Shown here: positions 1 to 6,030 of the stretch, one piece after another
How positions within the stretch are numbered: position 1 is the stretch's first letter
Layout of the letters: each line of letters begins with the position of its first letter
From: Phycisphaerales bacterium
GTDB taxonomy: Bacteria > Planctomycetota > Phycisphaerae > Phycisphaerales > SM1A02
Direction: 5' to 3'
DNA length: 9,208 nt
Assembly (NCBI GenBank): GCA_003520025.1
Contig: DOVP01000195.1
Location: forward strand, 4,226 to 13,433
Made by a program: the position numbers and the translations under genes
Notes under the pieces: model-generated
What the model was told of the DNA's origin: nothing
Database searches by the model: none
Seen by the model: the letters and a program-made list of their open reading frames with translations, nothing else

Positions 1-471
1 GGCGGTGATCTGAGCGTCGGAAACGGCACCTGGTTCATCATCCCGACCGACGATCAGGGTGACAGCCAACCGTTTACCGACAGCGGCTGCACGCAGCGGA
101 ACGGTGTCCTCATCGCCCGGCTCACCACCATGGAGTACTCCTCGGAGATCCTCTTTGAGGCGCTCTTCCAGGGCCGTGATGCCAGCAATGTCACATGGCA
201 GGACATCGCCTCTGGCACCATCACCTATGAAGGTGAGCAGGACTGCAACGGCAACGGCAACCCCGATGCCTGCGACATCGCCAACGGCGACAGTGACGAT
301 GCCAACGGCAACGGCATTCCAGACGAGTGCGAAAGTGACTGTTCTGGCGATGCTGATGGTGACGGCGACACCGACGTCGATGACATCTTGGCCATCATCA
401 ACGGCTTTGGCTCCATCTATGACGTTGATGACCTGCTCAACGCCATCGCTGACTTCGGCTGCACCGGCTGA
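1..471 (+). CDS. Secreted Ca-binding-type protein with dockerin-like C-terminus (3' fragment)
   Basis: The reading frame is open from the first base and ends at TGA 469-471, so the window holds the last 156 residues of a longer protein. The first ~75 visible residues are not recognised. From residue 81 there is a cysteine- and Asp/Asn-rich repeat (DCNGNGNPDACD, then DANGNGIPDEC) of the thrombospondin-type-3/EF-hand kind common in planctomycete exported proteins. It is followed by one intact dockerin-like loop (DADGDGDTDVDD) and a second half-repeat that keeps the helix (YDVDDLLNAIADFGC) but has lost the Asp/Gly loop. The chain ends Phe-Gly-Cys-Thr-Gly. Such modules bind calcium and sit on secreted or surface proteins; export is inferred because the N-terminus lies outside the window. 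The internal ATG at 130 is not the start: the frame upstream of it is fully coding. The gene converges on the minus-strand oxoprolinase. Confidence 0.85.
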   Translation, partial: GGDLSVGNGTWFIIPTDDQGDSQPFTDSGCTQRNGVLIARLTTMEYSSEILFEALFQGRDASNVTWQDIASGTITYEGEQDCNGNGNPDACDIANGDSDDANGNGIPDECESDCSGDADGDGDTDVDDILAIINGFGSIYDVDDLLNAIADFGCTG

Positions 472-500
472 TTTGCGGCAGACAACCTGTGCTCTTCACG

Positions 501-528
501 CAGCCGCCGACCTTCGAGTCGGCGGCTG
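501..528. terminator. Hairpin between convergent genes, probable bidirectional terminator
   Basis: CAGCCGCCGAC (501-511) pairs perfectly with 518-528 around the loop CTTCGA, an 11-bp GC-rich stem. It lies 29 bases after the stop of the plus-strand gene and directly touches the stop codon (529-531) of the minus-strand gene. Neither side has a T-tract, so it is not a textbook intrinsic terminator. Because the stem is perfect, it folds equally well in RNA from either strand. Position argues for a shared transcription end or 3'-end stabiliser. Confidence 0.55.
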
Positions 529-3500
529 TCACATGCGCCCTGCCTGCCCCCATCCACCACCCCCGGGCGTCTCAATATGGAGCACATCATCCGGTGCTGC
601 ATGGAGACTGAAACAACCATCCAACCGGCTCCGCGAGCCATCCGCGAAGACCAACCACTGCCGTCCGGGCAATCCCGCTTGTCCACCGGACAGGCCAGGC
701 GCGCCGGCCCGCCGACGGTTGGACAGCAGCGATACCTGCATCGAGTCCATGAATCGGATCACTCGGATCACACCATCGCCGCCACGATGCTCGCCAGCCC
801 CGCCTGATTCGATGCGAAATCCAAACTGCTCGAGCCGAACCGGGTACCTCGCCTCAAGCACTTCCGGGTCCGTCAAGAGACTGTTGGTCATGTGCGTATG
901 AACGGCGGATGCACCATCGAAATCAACACCGGCACCTGCGCCGCCACAGATTGTTTCATAGTACTGCCGCGTCCCGTCTCCGAATGTCAGGTTGTTCATG
1001 GTTCCCTGCGAGGCGGCTTGCCGAGCAAATGCGGCAAGCAGGCAATCGACGATGGCTTGCGATGTTTCGACATTTCCCCCCACCACCGCCGCCCCCGGAC
1101 GCGGAGAGAGCATGCTGCCTTCTGGAATGATCAACTCGACCGGTTCGAAGCATCCGTCATTGAGCGGAATATCATCGTTGACCAGACATCGAAGCACATA
1201 CAGCACAGCGGCCCGCGTCACCGCCCGGGGCGCATTGGTGTTGCCCGATCGCTGCGAGCTCGTGCCCGAGAAGTCAATGGTGCCCCGCCCCTGCTCAGTG
1301 ATCTCAATACGAACATGGATCTCGCCCCCGTCGTCCATCACCATCACCGCCTTACCTCCGGTCTCGCCTCGCAGCGATTCGGACACACACGCCGCCGCAT
1401 TCACGCGCATCGCGTCCATTGCAGCAGCCAGCCTGGACCAGCCCAGTTCCTCGGCCATCAATCGCAGTTGAGCCGAGCCTCGCGTATTGGCCGCCAACTG
1501 CGCCCGCAAATCGTCGAGTACCACATCGGGCTGCCGAGCGGGCCATGGACCACGCTTCAAGCATGCTTGAACTTCTTCGAGCAACAGGACATTGTTTCTC
1601 GTCAGCAGGGCCGCATCGAACACAACGCCTTCCTGATCGATCGTCGTCGAATCAGGTGGCATCGAGCCCGGTGTGATTCCCCCGACATCAGCATGATGCG
1701 CTCTGCTTGCAATGAAGAACTGCACCGTATCACCGTCAAAGACGGGTGACACGACGGTCAGATCCGGAAGATGAGTCCCACCTTGCGCCGGATCATTGAT
1801 CAAGAACGAGTCCCCGCACTTCATTGACCCTTCATGCACCTCGATGACACGCTGCACACTCTGCCCCATCGAACCGAGATGCACCGGTATGTGCGGCCCG
1901 TTGGCAACCAACCTTCCAACTCGATCAAAGATCGCGCACGAATAATCACGCCGCTCCTTGATGTTCACACTCGTAGCCGTGTGCTGCAACGAAGTTCCCA
2001 TATCACGGCAGATGCTCAAGAACCTCCGATTGAGTATCTCGATGTGCCCCGGATCCTTCGCATCAAAGATCATCGTTTCCGCTGCAGCGGTACGCCGAAT
2101 CAGAATGGCCCCACGCTCGGTACGGGTCGCAGTCCACCCCGACTCGACTACGGTTGTCGCCCCATCGTGCAGCACGATGGCCGGACCTACGCAGTCCACA
2201 ACCTCCGTTTCTGACAGCACCGGAAGATCAACCCACCGGCCTTTGATCCATGACTGCGTTGTCTGTGTATCCGCAGGCCGCGTCGCTGCTGGAGAAGACC
2301 ATTCACAGGGCGTCCGATACGCCGCCTCAACCTCTACCGATTCAATCACCAGTGGTCCCCTCGCTTCAAACCCGAATCGCACTCGAGAGGCCTCACGGAA
2401 ACATTGGTCCATCTGGTCTGGATCGGCCAAGGCAACCGGAATGGACCGATCCCACCCCGCGGCCCGCAGCGCCACCATCACCCGCGCATCGTCCGCGTCG
2501 GCGCCAGCTGCCCTGAGTTCAGCGATCGCTTCGCGGCGGGCCTCGTCGATCGCGCGCCTCATGGCCTCTTCGCCTGCAGGATCAAGCGTGCACTCGACAC
2601 TGCGCCGGCGAACCGCAATCAGGTCCGATCCCGCAATGCCGACCGCCGAGAGCACACCGGCTCGGGGTGGAATCAGCACCGTGTCCATGCCGAGCCGGTC
2701 AGCCACCCTGCACGCAATGCCGCCACCGGCGCCGCCGAACACACACAGCGACGCGCTGGTTGTGTCGTGCCCCTGCTCAAGCGTGACACGACCGATGGCA
2801 GCCGCGACACACTCAACAGCAACATCGAGGCACCCCGCCGCCGCCTCCTCGGCAGAACTCATCCCAGCGGCATCCGCGATCGACTGGATCGATTCCCTCG
2901 CTGCATTGCCATCGATCGGCAAGTTGCCCGAGTCGCCGAACAGCGAGGGAACGGCAGAGATTGGAAGCCGCCCGAGGACAACTTGGCAATCGGTCAGTGT
3001 GGCCGGCCCCCCGTGTCGATAACTGGCTGGTCCCGGGTATGCGCCGGCGCTCTGCGGGCCAACACGCAATCGTCCGCCCTGCATGCGGCAGATTGATCCA
3101 CCGCCTGCTGCGACGGTGTGAATTCTGAGCATGGGCGTGCGAATACGTGCGCCGCCAAGTCGGGTGCCGGTGTCCCGTTCCAACTCGCCGCCATACCACG
3201 ACACGTCTGTCGAGGTGCCACCCATGTCGATCGCAACGATGCGGTCCATGCCCTCCGCCCGGGCCGCCTGCGCAGCGCCAACAAGACCCCCGGCTGGCCC
3301 AGACAACACCGCTCTACTTCCGCGAAACTCACTCGTAGCGACCAAACCACCACTGCTCTGCATGCACAACAGTGGTACGCCACCGACCGAATGCTCGATG
3401 TTGGTCACAGTCGCCCGGAGTACCGGGGTGAGGCTCGCATCCAACGAAACGGTGTCGAATCGTGACACGAGTCCACGCATCGGGTTCGTCTGGCTGGTGA

Positions 3501-4080
3501 CAACATTCTCAAATCCGACTTCCTTGGCGATGTCCGCCACACGCTGCTCATGCACATCGTGTTGCCATCCGTGCAGCAGCACGATCGCGACAGCGGAGTG
3601 CCCGAGCGAGCGAGCCGATCGCAATTCATCCCGTATCGCATCCTCATCGAGCGGCCGGATCACTTCGCCGTCCACGGACACACGCTCTCTCGCCTCGATG
3701 ACCGCTGCAGCGATGGGTTTGGGACGCGTGATATCCAGCGTGAAGAGATCCGGACGTGACTGGTCTCCGATCCACGGAAGGTCGCGAAAGCCCTCGGTCA
3801 CGACCAGTGTCGTAGGTTCACCAGTTCTGGTGAGCAGCGCGTTGGTCGCAACGGTGGTTCCGAGCCGGAGGCTTTCCAGTACATCGGGGCCAAGAGGCGT
3901 CTCGGAAGGCCAATCGATCAATTGGCGAATACCACCGAGCGAAGCATCCTCCCCGCCACGTTCCTGCCTGCTGAGCACCTTGGTGTGCCGCACTTCGTTT
4001 CCGCGGTGGGCCACAATGTCGGTGAACGTGCCACCGCGATCGATGGCGATGGTCCAGCGGTCGGTCGGCTGGTGGGACAT
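529..4080 (-). CDS. Fused HyuA-HyuB protein, probable ATP-dependent 5-oxoprolinase
   Basis: 1183 residues. Family knowledge: fused proteins of this type hydrolyse 5-oxo-L-proline to glutamate using ATP in the cytoplasm, recycling pyroglutamate; unfused HyuA/HyuB pairs act on hydantoins. Seen here: HyuA N-domain with DRGGTFTD (14-21) and GTTVATNALL (74-83); hydantoinase A domain (~205-495) with LSGPAGG (259-265), DMGGTSTDV (285-293) and AGGGS (325-329); then HyuB (~670-1183) with NDPAQGGTHLPDL (762-774), SRAHHADVGGITPGSMP (792-808) and the terminal ETPGGGGWG (1170-1178). Order and length match the single-chain oxoprolinase of eukaryotes and many bacteria (human about 1,290). The start at 4080 is chosen for AAGGAG ten bases upstream and because DRGGTFTD then falls close to the N-terminus, as usual; an upstream in-frame ATG at 4155 lies inside the preceding terminator. 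No frameshift is visible. N-methylhydantoinase specificity cannot be excluded. Confidence 0.9.
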   Translation of the reverse strand: MSHQPTDRWTIAIDRGGTFTDIVAHRGNEVRHTKVLSRQERGGEDASLGGIRQLIDWPSETPLGPDVLESLRLGTTVATNALLTRTGEPTTLVVTEGFRDLPWIGDQSRPDLFTLDITRPKPIAAAVIEARERVSVDGEVIRPLDEDAIRDELRSARSLGHSAVAIVLLHGWQHDVHEQRVADIAKEVGFENVVTSQTNPMRGLVSRFDTVSLDASLTPVLRATVTNIEHSVGGVPLLCMQSSGGLVATSEFRGSRAVLSGPAGGLVGAAQAARAEGMDRIVAIDMGGTSTDVSWYGGELERDTGTRLGGARIRTPMLRIHTVAAGGGSICRMQGGRLRVGPQSAGAYPGPASYRHGGPATLTDCQVVLGRLPISAVPSLFGDSGNLPIDGNAARESIQSIADAAGMSSAEEAAAGCLDVAVECVAAAIGRVTLEQGHDTTSASLCVFGGAGGGIACRVADRLGMDTVLIPPRAGVLSAVGIAGSDLIAVRRRSVECTLDPAGEEAMRRAIDEARREAIAELRAAGADADDARVMVALRAAGWDRSIPVALADPDQMDQCFREASRVRFGFEARGPLVIESVEVEAAYRTPCEWSSPAATRPADTQTTQSWIKGRWVDLPVLSETEVVDCVGPAIVLHDGATTVVESGWTATRTERGAILIRRTAAAETMIFDAKDPGHIEILNRRFLSICRDMGTSLQHTATSVNIKERRDYSCAIFDRVGRLVANGPHIPVHLGSMGQSVQRVIEVHEGSMKCGDSFLINDPAQGGTHLPDLTVVSPVFDGDTVQFFIASRAHHADVGGITPGSMPPDSTTIDQEGVVFDAALLTRNNVLLLEEVQACLKRGPWPARQPDVVLDDLRAQLAANTRGSAQLRLMAEELGWSRLAAAMDAMRVNAAACVSESLRGETGGKAVMVMDDGGEIHVRIEITEQGRGTIDFSGTSSQRSGNTNAPRAVTRAAVLYVLRCLVNDDIPLNDGCFEPVELIIPEGSMLSPRPGAAVVGGNVETSQAIVDCLLAAFARQAASQGTMNNLTFGDGTRQYYETICGGAGAGVDFDGASAVHTHMTNSLLTDPEVLEARYPVRLEQFGFRIESGGAGEHRGGDGVIRVIRFMDSMQVSLLSNRRRAGAPGLSGGQAGLPGRQWLVFADGSRSRLDGCFSLHAAPDDVLHIETPGGGGWGQAGRM

Positions 4081-4090
4081 TGGACAGGGG

Positions 4091-4096
4091 CTCCTT
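4091..4096 (-). promoter_or_regulatory. Ribosome binding site of the oxoprolinase gene
   Basis: On the minus strand AAGGAG stands ten bases before the ATG at 4080. It decides the start: the alternative ATG at 4155 would begin translation inside the terminator hairpin 4145-4172 and add 25 residues unlike the family N-terminus. Confidence 0.65.
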
Positions 4097-4144
4097 GCGT
4101 GCGCAAAGCGTACCGCACCGCACTGCTCCTCCGCGTCATACGAA

Positions 4145-4172
4145 AGCACCCCCACCGATCGGCGAGGGTGCT
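4145..4172 (-). terminator. Terminator of the PEP-CTERM-like gene
   Basis: Read on the minus strand, AGCACCCTCGCCG pairs with CGGTGGGGGTGCT to give up to 12-13 bp with a tiny GATC/AT loop, followed by TTCG. Two pairs are G-U wobbles that exist only in minus-strand RNA; in plus-strand RNA they become A-C mismatches. The structure is therefore built for minus-strand transcripts. It starts 24 bases after the stop at 4196 and separates that gene from the oxoprolinase. Confidence 0.7.
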
Positions 4173-4195
4173 GAATGAATTAATAGAAAGTGAAC

Positions 4196-4858
4196 TCAGC
4201 GGCGACGTCGTCGTCCAGCCAGACCTGCAAGACCGATCAACGCCAGCGCGCCAGGTGCCGGAACGGTGCTGAAGTCGTAGTGCATTCGATCGGTCGATGT
4301 CGACCCACCACCCCATCCTGGTTGCGTGCCTTCGCCACCAAGCAAGTCGATGGCCGGGTCGCCCCAATTTCCTCCGGTCGTGGCAACTTCAAAGTCGAAG
4401 CCGGTGATACCCTCAGATGAGAGCCCGGCCACGAAATCGTAGAAGTTCCACTGAATAGTATTGTTGTCCCAATCGGCCCAGACGGATACCGCATAGGACA
4501 GGCCGCCCCAACTGCCGCCGGCATGTTCGTACGGATCAGCCCCGCCGCCGCCGTCGAGCCAACTGCCGACAAAGACGTCCATGCCGGAGAGTCCACCGAT
4601 ATCGCGGCCCCACGGATTGTCATTGTCATCGCTGCCACCGGCCCAGCCGTCCATGAAGAACAGATACTTGCCCCAGTCGCCATCGAGGTCATCGACCGTT
4701 ACCCGCACGATCAGATCCGTGCCGTCGTCGGTCACTTCGACCTGAGTGATGTCCAGATTGCTGTTGCCTGTGGCGATGTCGCCAACCGGATCGGTGTACA
4801 CACTTGCCACTGCTGGCAATGCGCACATCGCAACAAACAAGCCTGCTGAACGGAACAT
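4196..4858 (-). CDS. Secreted protein with PEP-CTERM-like C-terminal sorting tail
   Basis: 220 residues. A signal peptide spans about 1-19 (MFRSAGLFVAMCALPAVAS). The body (20-198) is rich in Asp, Gly and Trp and opens with a pattern DPVGDIATGNSNLDIT... then DDGTDLIVRVTVDD, which predicts a beta-sandwich domain resembling CBM9/DOMON-type folds; that resemblance is weak. The tail VPAPGALALIGLAGLAG plus five Arg (199-220) has the tripartite form of PEP-CTERM signals in its Pro-Ala-Pro variant: motif, hydrophobic helix, basic end. By family knowledge this tail is cut by an exosortase-type enzyme, leaving the protein on the cell surface or in extracellular matrix. The start at 4858 is set by AGGAG ten bases upstream and by the signal peptide that begins there; a longer frame to 4939 adds 27 residues that overlap the promoter. 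Function of the body is unknown. Confidence 0.85.
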   Translation of the reverse strand: MFRSAGLFVAMCALPAVASVYTDPVGDIATGNSNLDITQVEVTDDGTDLIVRVTVDDLDGDWGKYLFFMDGWAGGSDDNDNPWGRDIGGLSGMDVFVGSWLDGGGGADPYEHAGGSWGGLSYAVSVWADWDNNTIQWNFYDFVAGLSSEGITGFDFEVATTGGNWGDPAIDLLGGEGTQPGWGGGSTSTDRMHYDFSTVPAPGALALIGLAGLAGRRRRR

Positions 4859-4868
4859 GGAAAGGGCA

Positions 4869-4873
4869 CTCCT
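4869..4873 (-). promoter_or_regulatory. Ribosome binding site of the PEP-CTERM-like gene
   Basis: On the minus strand AGGAG, within a purine run GAGAGAGGAG, stands ten bases before the ATG at 4858. It supports that start over the upstream ATG at 4939. Confidence 0.6.
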
Positions 4874-4889
4874 CTCTCTTCTCCCCTGC

Positions 4890-4917
4890 AGGATAGGGCA
4901 CGGGGACTCTGGATCAA
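4890..4917 (-). promoter_or_regulatory. Candidate sigma-70-type promoter with upstream T-tract
   Basis: On the minus strand TTGATC (4917-4912) and TATCCT (4895-4890) are separated by 16 bases, each matching four of six consensus positions. A run of eight T (4936-4929) lies 11 bases upstream of the -35, where an UP element would bind the RNA polymerase alpha subunit. Transcription would start near 4883, giving a leader of about 25 bases that includes the ribosome binding site. This is inference from motif match and position. Confidence 0.4.
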
Positions 4918-4928
4918 GCCTGGAATCG

Positions 4929-4950
4929 AAAAAAAACACAGTGCTCCTGT
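4929..4950 (-). terminator. Weak hairpin plus T8 tract, alternative reading as terminator of the AsmA-like gene
   Basis: On the minus strand ACAG-GAGCA-CTGT is followed by G and eight T. The 4-bp stem is short for an intrinsic terminator but the T-tract is by far the strongest in the window. It lies about 155 bases after the AsmA-like stop codon. The same tract could instead be the UP element of the promoter at 4890-4917; both uses are possible. Confidence 0.25.
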
Positions 4951-4998
4951 AAATACGCAGACATCCACCCAGTCGCCATCGATCCGGCAGGACGAGTC

Positions 4999-5013
4999 AA
5001 AAACGCCGTTTTT
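4999..5013. other. AT-rich inverted repeat AAAAAC-GCC-GTTTTT
   Basis: A perfect 6-bp inverted repeat with a three-base GCC loop, reading nearly the same on both strands, in otherwise GC-rich DNA. It lies 93 bases after the AsmA-like stop codon. The stem itself supplies the T-run, so it may be a weak terminator on either strand. The rest of the gap 4951-5105 shows nothing else I can support. Confidence 0.25.
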
Positions 5014-5105
5014 TGCTGCGGCTGGACCCCACTGCTGGCTTCACGGCCACCGCAGTCGCCTGCTCGGATGCGGTACTGCCCAAGGAGCTAGGCATCGCCC
5101 TTCCC

Positions 5106-5960
5106 TCAGTCGTCACCCTTCGGCTCGTCCCCCTCCTTCTTCTTGTCCCCTCCTCCGAGCAGATCCTCGATGCCCTTGCCGATGCCCCCGACGCCCTTGT
5201 TGAGGCCGCCAGTGACTCCCTTGAGAAGGCCGCCGACACTCTTGGCTGCCCCGGTCTGACCGACGAGCGGGATGTTTTCAATCGCCGTAACAACAGATCC
5301 CACCGCCACGCCACTGAGGCCCTGGATCGGGTTCTCGGCGATGTGCTTCATCAGGACGCCGAGCAGTATCGAGACGAGGTGGTGACTGAGTTGGTCGCCA
5401 TCGGTCTCGGTGCCAAGGTTGCTCAGTTCCAACCTTGGGATCTTCGTGTCCAGATGCCCGCCGGCGATGTTGACGATGCTTCCAGACGCGGTGAGATGGA
5501 TGTTCTCGATCACGAGTCTCTGGACGTTGACCTTCATCGGATCGTCGGTGTCATCGGGCGTCGAGGTATTGTCGCTGACGTTCTTGACGATGATCGACGC
5601 ATTCATGCGATCATCGATCTGCTCGAGATCCACGGTCAATCCGGTGACGTGCACAAGCGGAATCTGGATATCACTGCTCAGGAGTGTCCCGAGATTCGCC
5701 TCGATTCGCGCATCATCAACCTTGATGAAGTTCGGCTCCTTGAATCCGCTCGGATTGGCAATCGTCAGGTCCTGAATCTTGGAGCCATTGGAGAAGACCG
5801 CCAGCCGCACGGACGAGACATTGGTCGGCACACCGAAAATCGCCGTCCCCTGTGAGTCCACGACATTGCGGGCAATCATGTCGATGCCGACGTACACGCC
5901 GATCACAGCCACGATCACCACCAGCACCACAATCAACGCGATTCGCTTGAAAAGTTTCAT
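5106..5960 (-). CDS. AsmA-like protein, membrane-anchored
   Basis: 284 residues. One N-terminal membrane helix (about 5-27, LFKRIALIVVLVVIVAVIGV) is preceded by Lys/Arg, which predicts an anchor with the rest outside the cytoplasmic membrane. Residues ~43-120 carry the AsmA-like pattern: NPSGF (69-73), then a short run of beta-strands with LGTLLSSDIQIPLVHVTGLTVDLE (90-113). Residues ~190-215 form a probable helix (LSHHLVSILLGVLMKHIA). The C-terminus has glycine-spaced repeats (GLLKGVTGGLNKGVGGIGKG, 244-263) and a Lys/Asp/Glu-rich tail. AsmA-family proteins serve in envelope assembly or lipid transport between membranes; this one is far shorter than full AsmA, so only the family resemblance is claimed. 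The start at 5960 is set by GGAGGT five bases upstream and by the anchor helix; a longer frame to 6137 overlaps the neighbouring gene. The gap of 70 bases to the upstream propeller gene, with no clear terminator, allows co-transcription. Confidence 0.75.
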   Translation of the reverse strand: MKLFKRIALIVVLVVIVAVIGVYVGIDMIARNVVDSQGTAIFGVPTNVSSVRLAVFSNGSKIQDLTIANPSGFKEPNFIKVDDARIEANLGTLLSSDIQIPLVHVTGLTVDLEQIDDRMNASIIVKNVSDNTSTPDDTDDPMKVNVQRLVIENIHLTASGSIVNIAGGHLDTKIPRLELSNLGTETDGDQLSHHLVSILLGVLMKHIAENPIQGLSGVAVGSVVTAIENIPLVGQTGAAKSVGGLLKGVTGGLNKGVGGIGKGIEDLLGGGDKKKEGDEPKGDD

Positions 5961-5965
5961 CCGCC

Positions 5966-5971
5966 ACCTCC
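5966..5971 (-). promoter_or_regulatory. Strong ribosome binding site inside a small inverted repeat
   Basis: On the minus strand GGAGGT lies five bases before the ATG at 5960. It sits in the loop between CCGCC (5982-5978) and GGCGG (5965-5961), a 5-bp GC stem that ends directly at the start codon. The site fixes the start; whether the stem affects translation is unknown. Confidence 0.6.
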
Positions 5972-6030
5972 ATTCGCGGCGGAACCGGACCGACGCGAGC
6001 GGGCAGCCTATCGACTCAGTACCGCGGGTG

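Noticed and set aside
59..901. Plus-strand frame of 280 codons
   Set aside because: It overlaps the better supported frame-1 gene and then runs antisense to the oxoprolinase; low-complexity Thr/Pro/Ser composition, no ribosome site, no family.
4081..4155. N-terminal extension of the oxoprolinase to the ATG at 4155
   Set aside because: It would start inside the terminator of the preceding gene, lacks a ribosome site, and adds residues not found before DRGGTFTD in this family.
892..4174. Long plus-strand frames at 892-1749, 1958-3022 and 3131-4174
   Set aside because: All are antisense to the continuous, motif-complete oxoprolinase gene; typical GC-rich shadows with Arg/Ser/Pro-rich composition.
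5013..5855. Plus-strand frame of 280 codons opposite the AsmA-like gene
   Set aside because: Antisense shadow; the minus strand has a strong ribosome site, an anchor helix and family motifs, and this frame has none.
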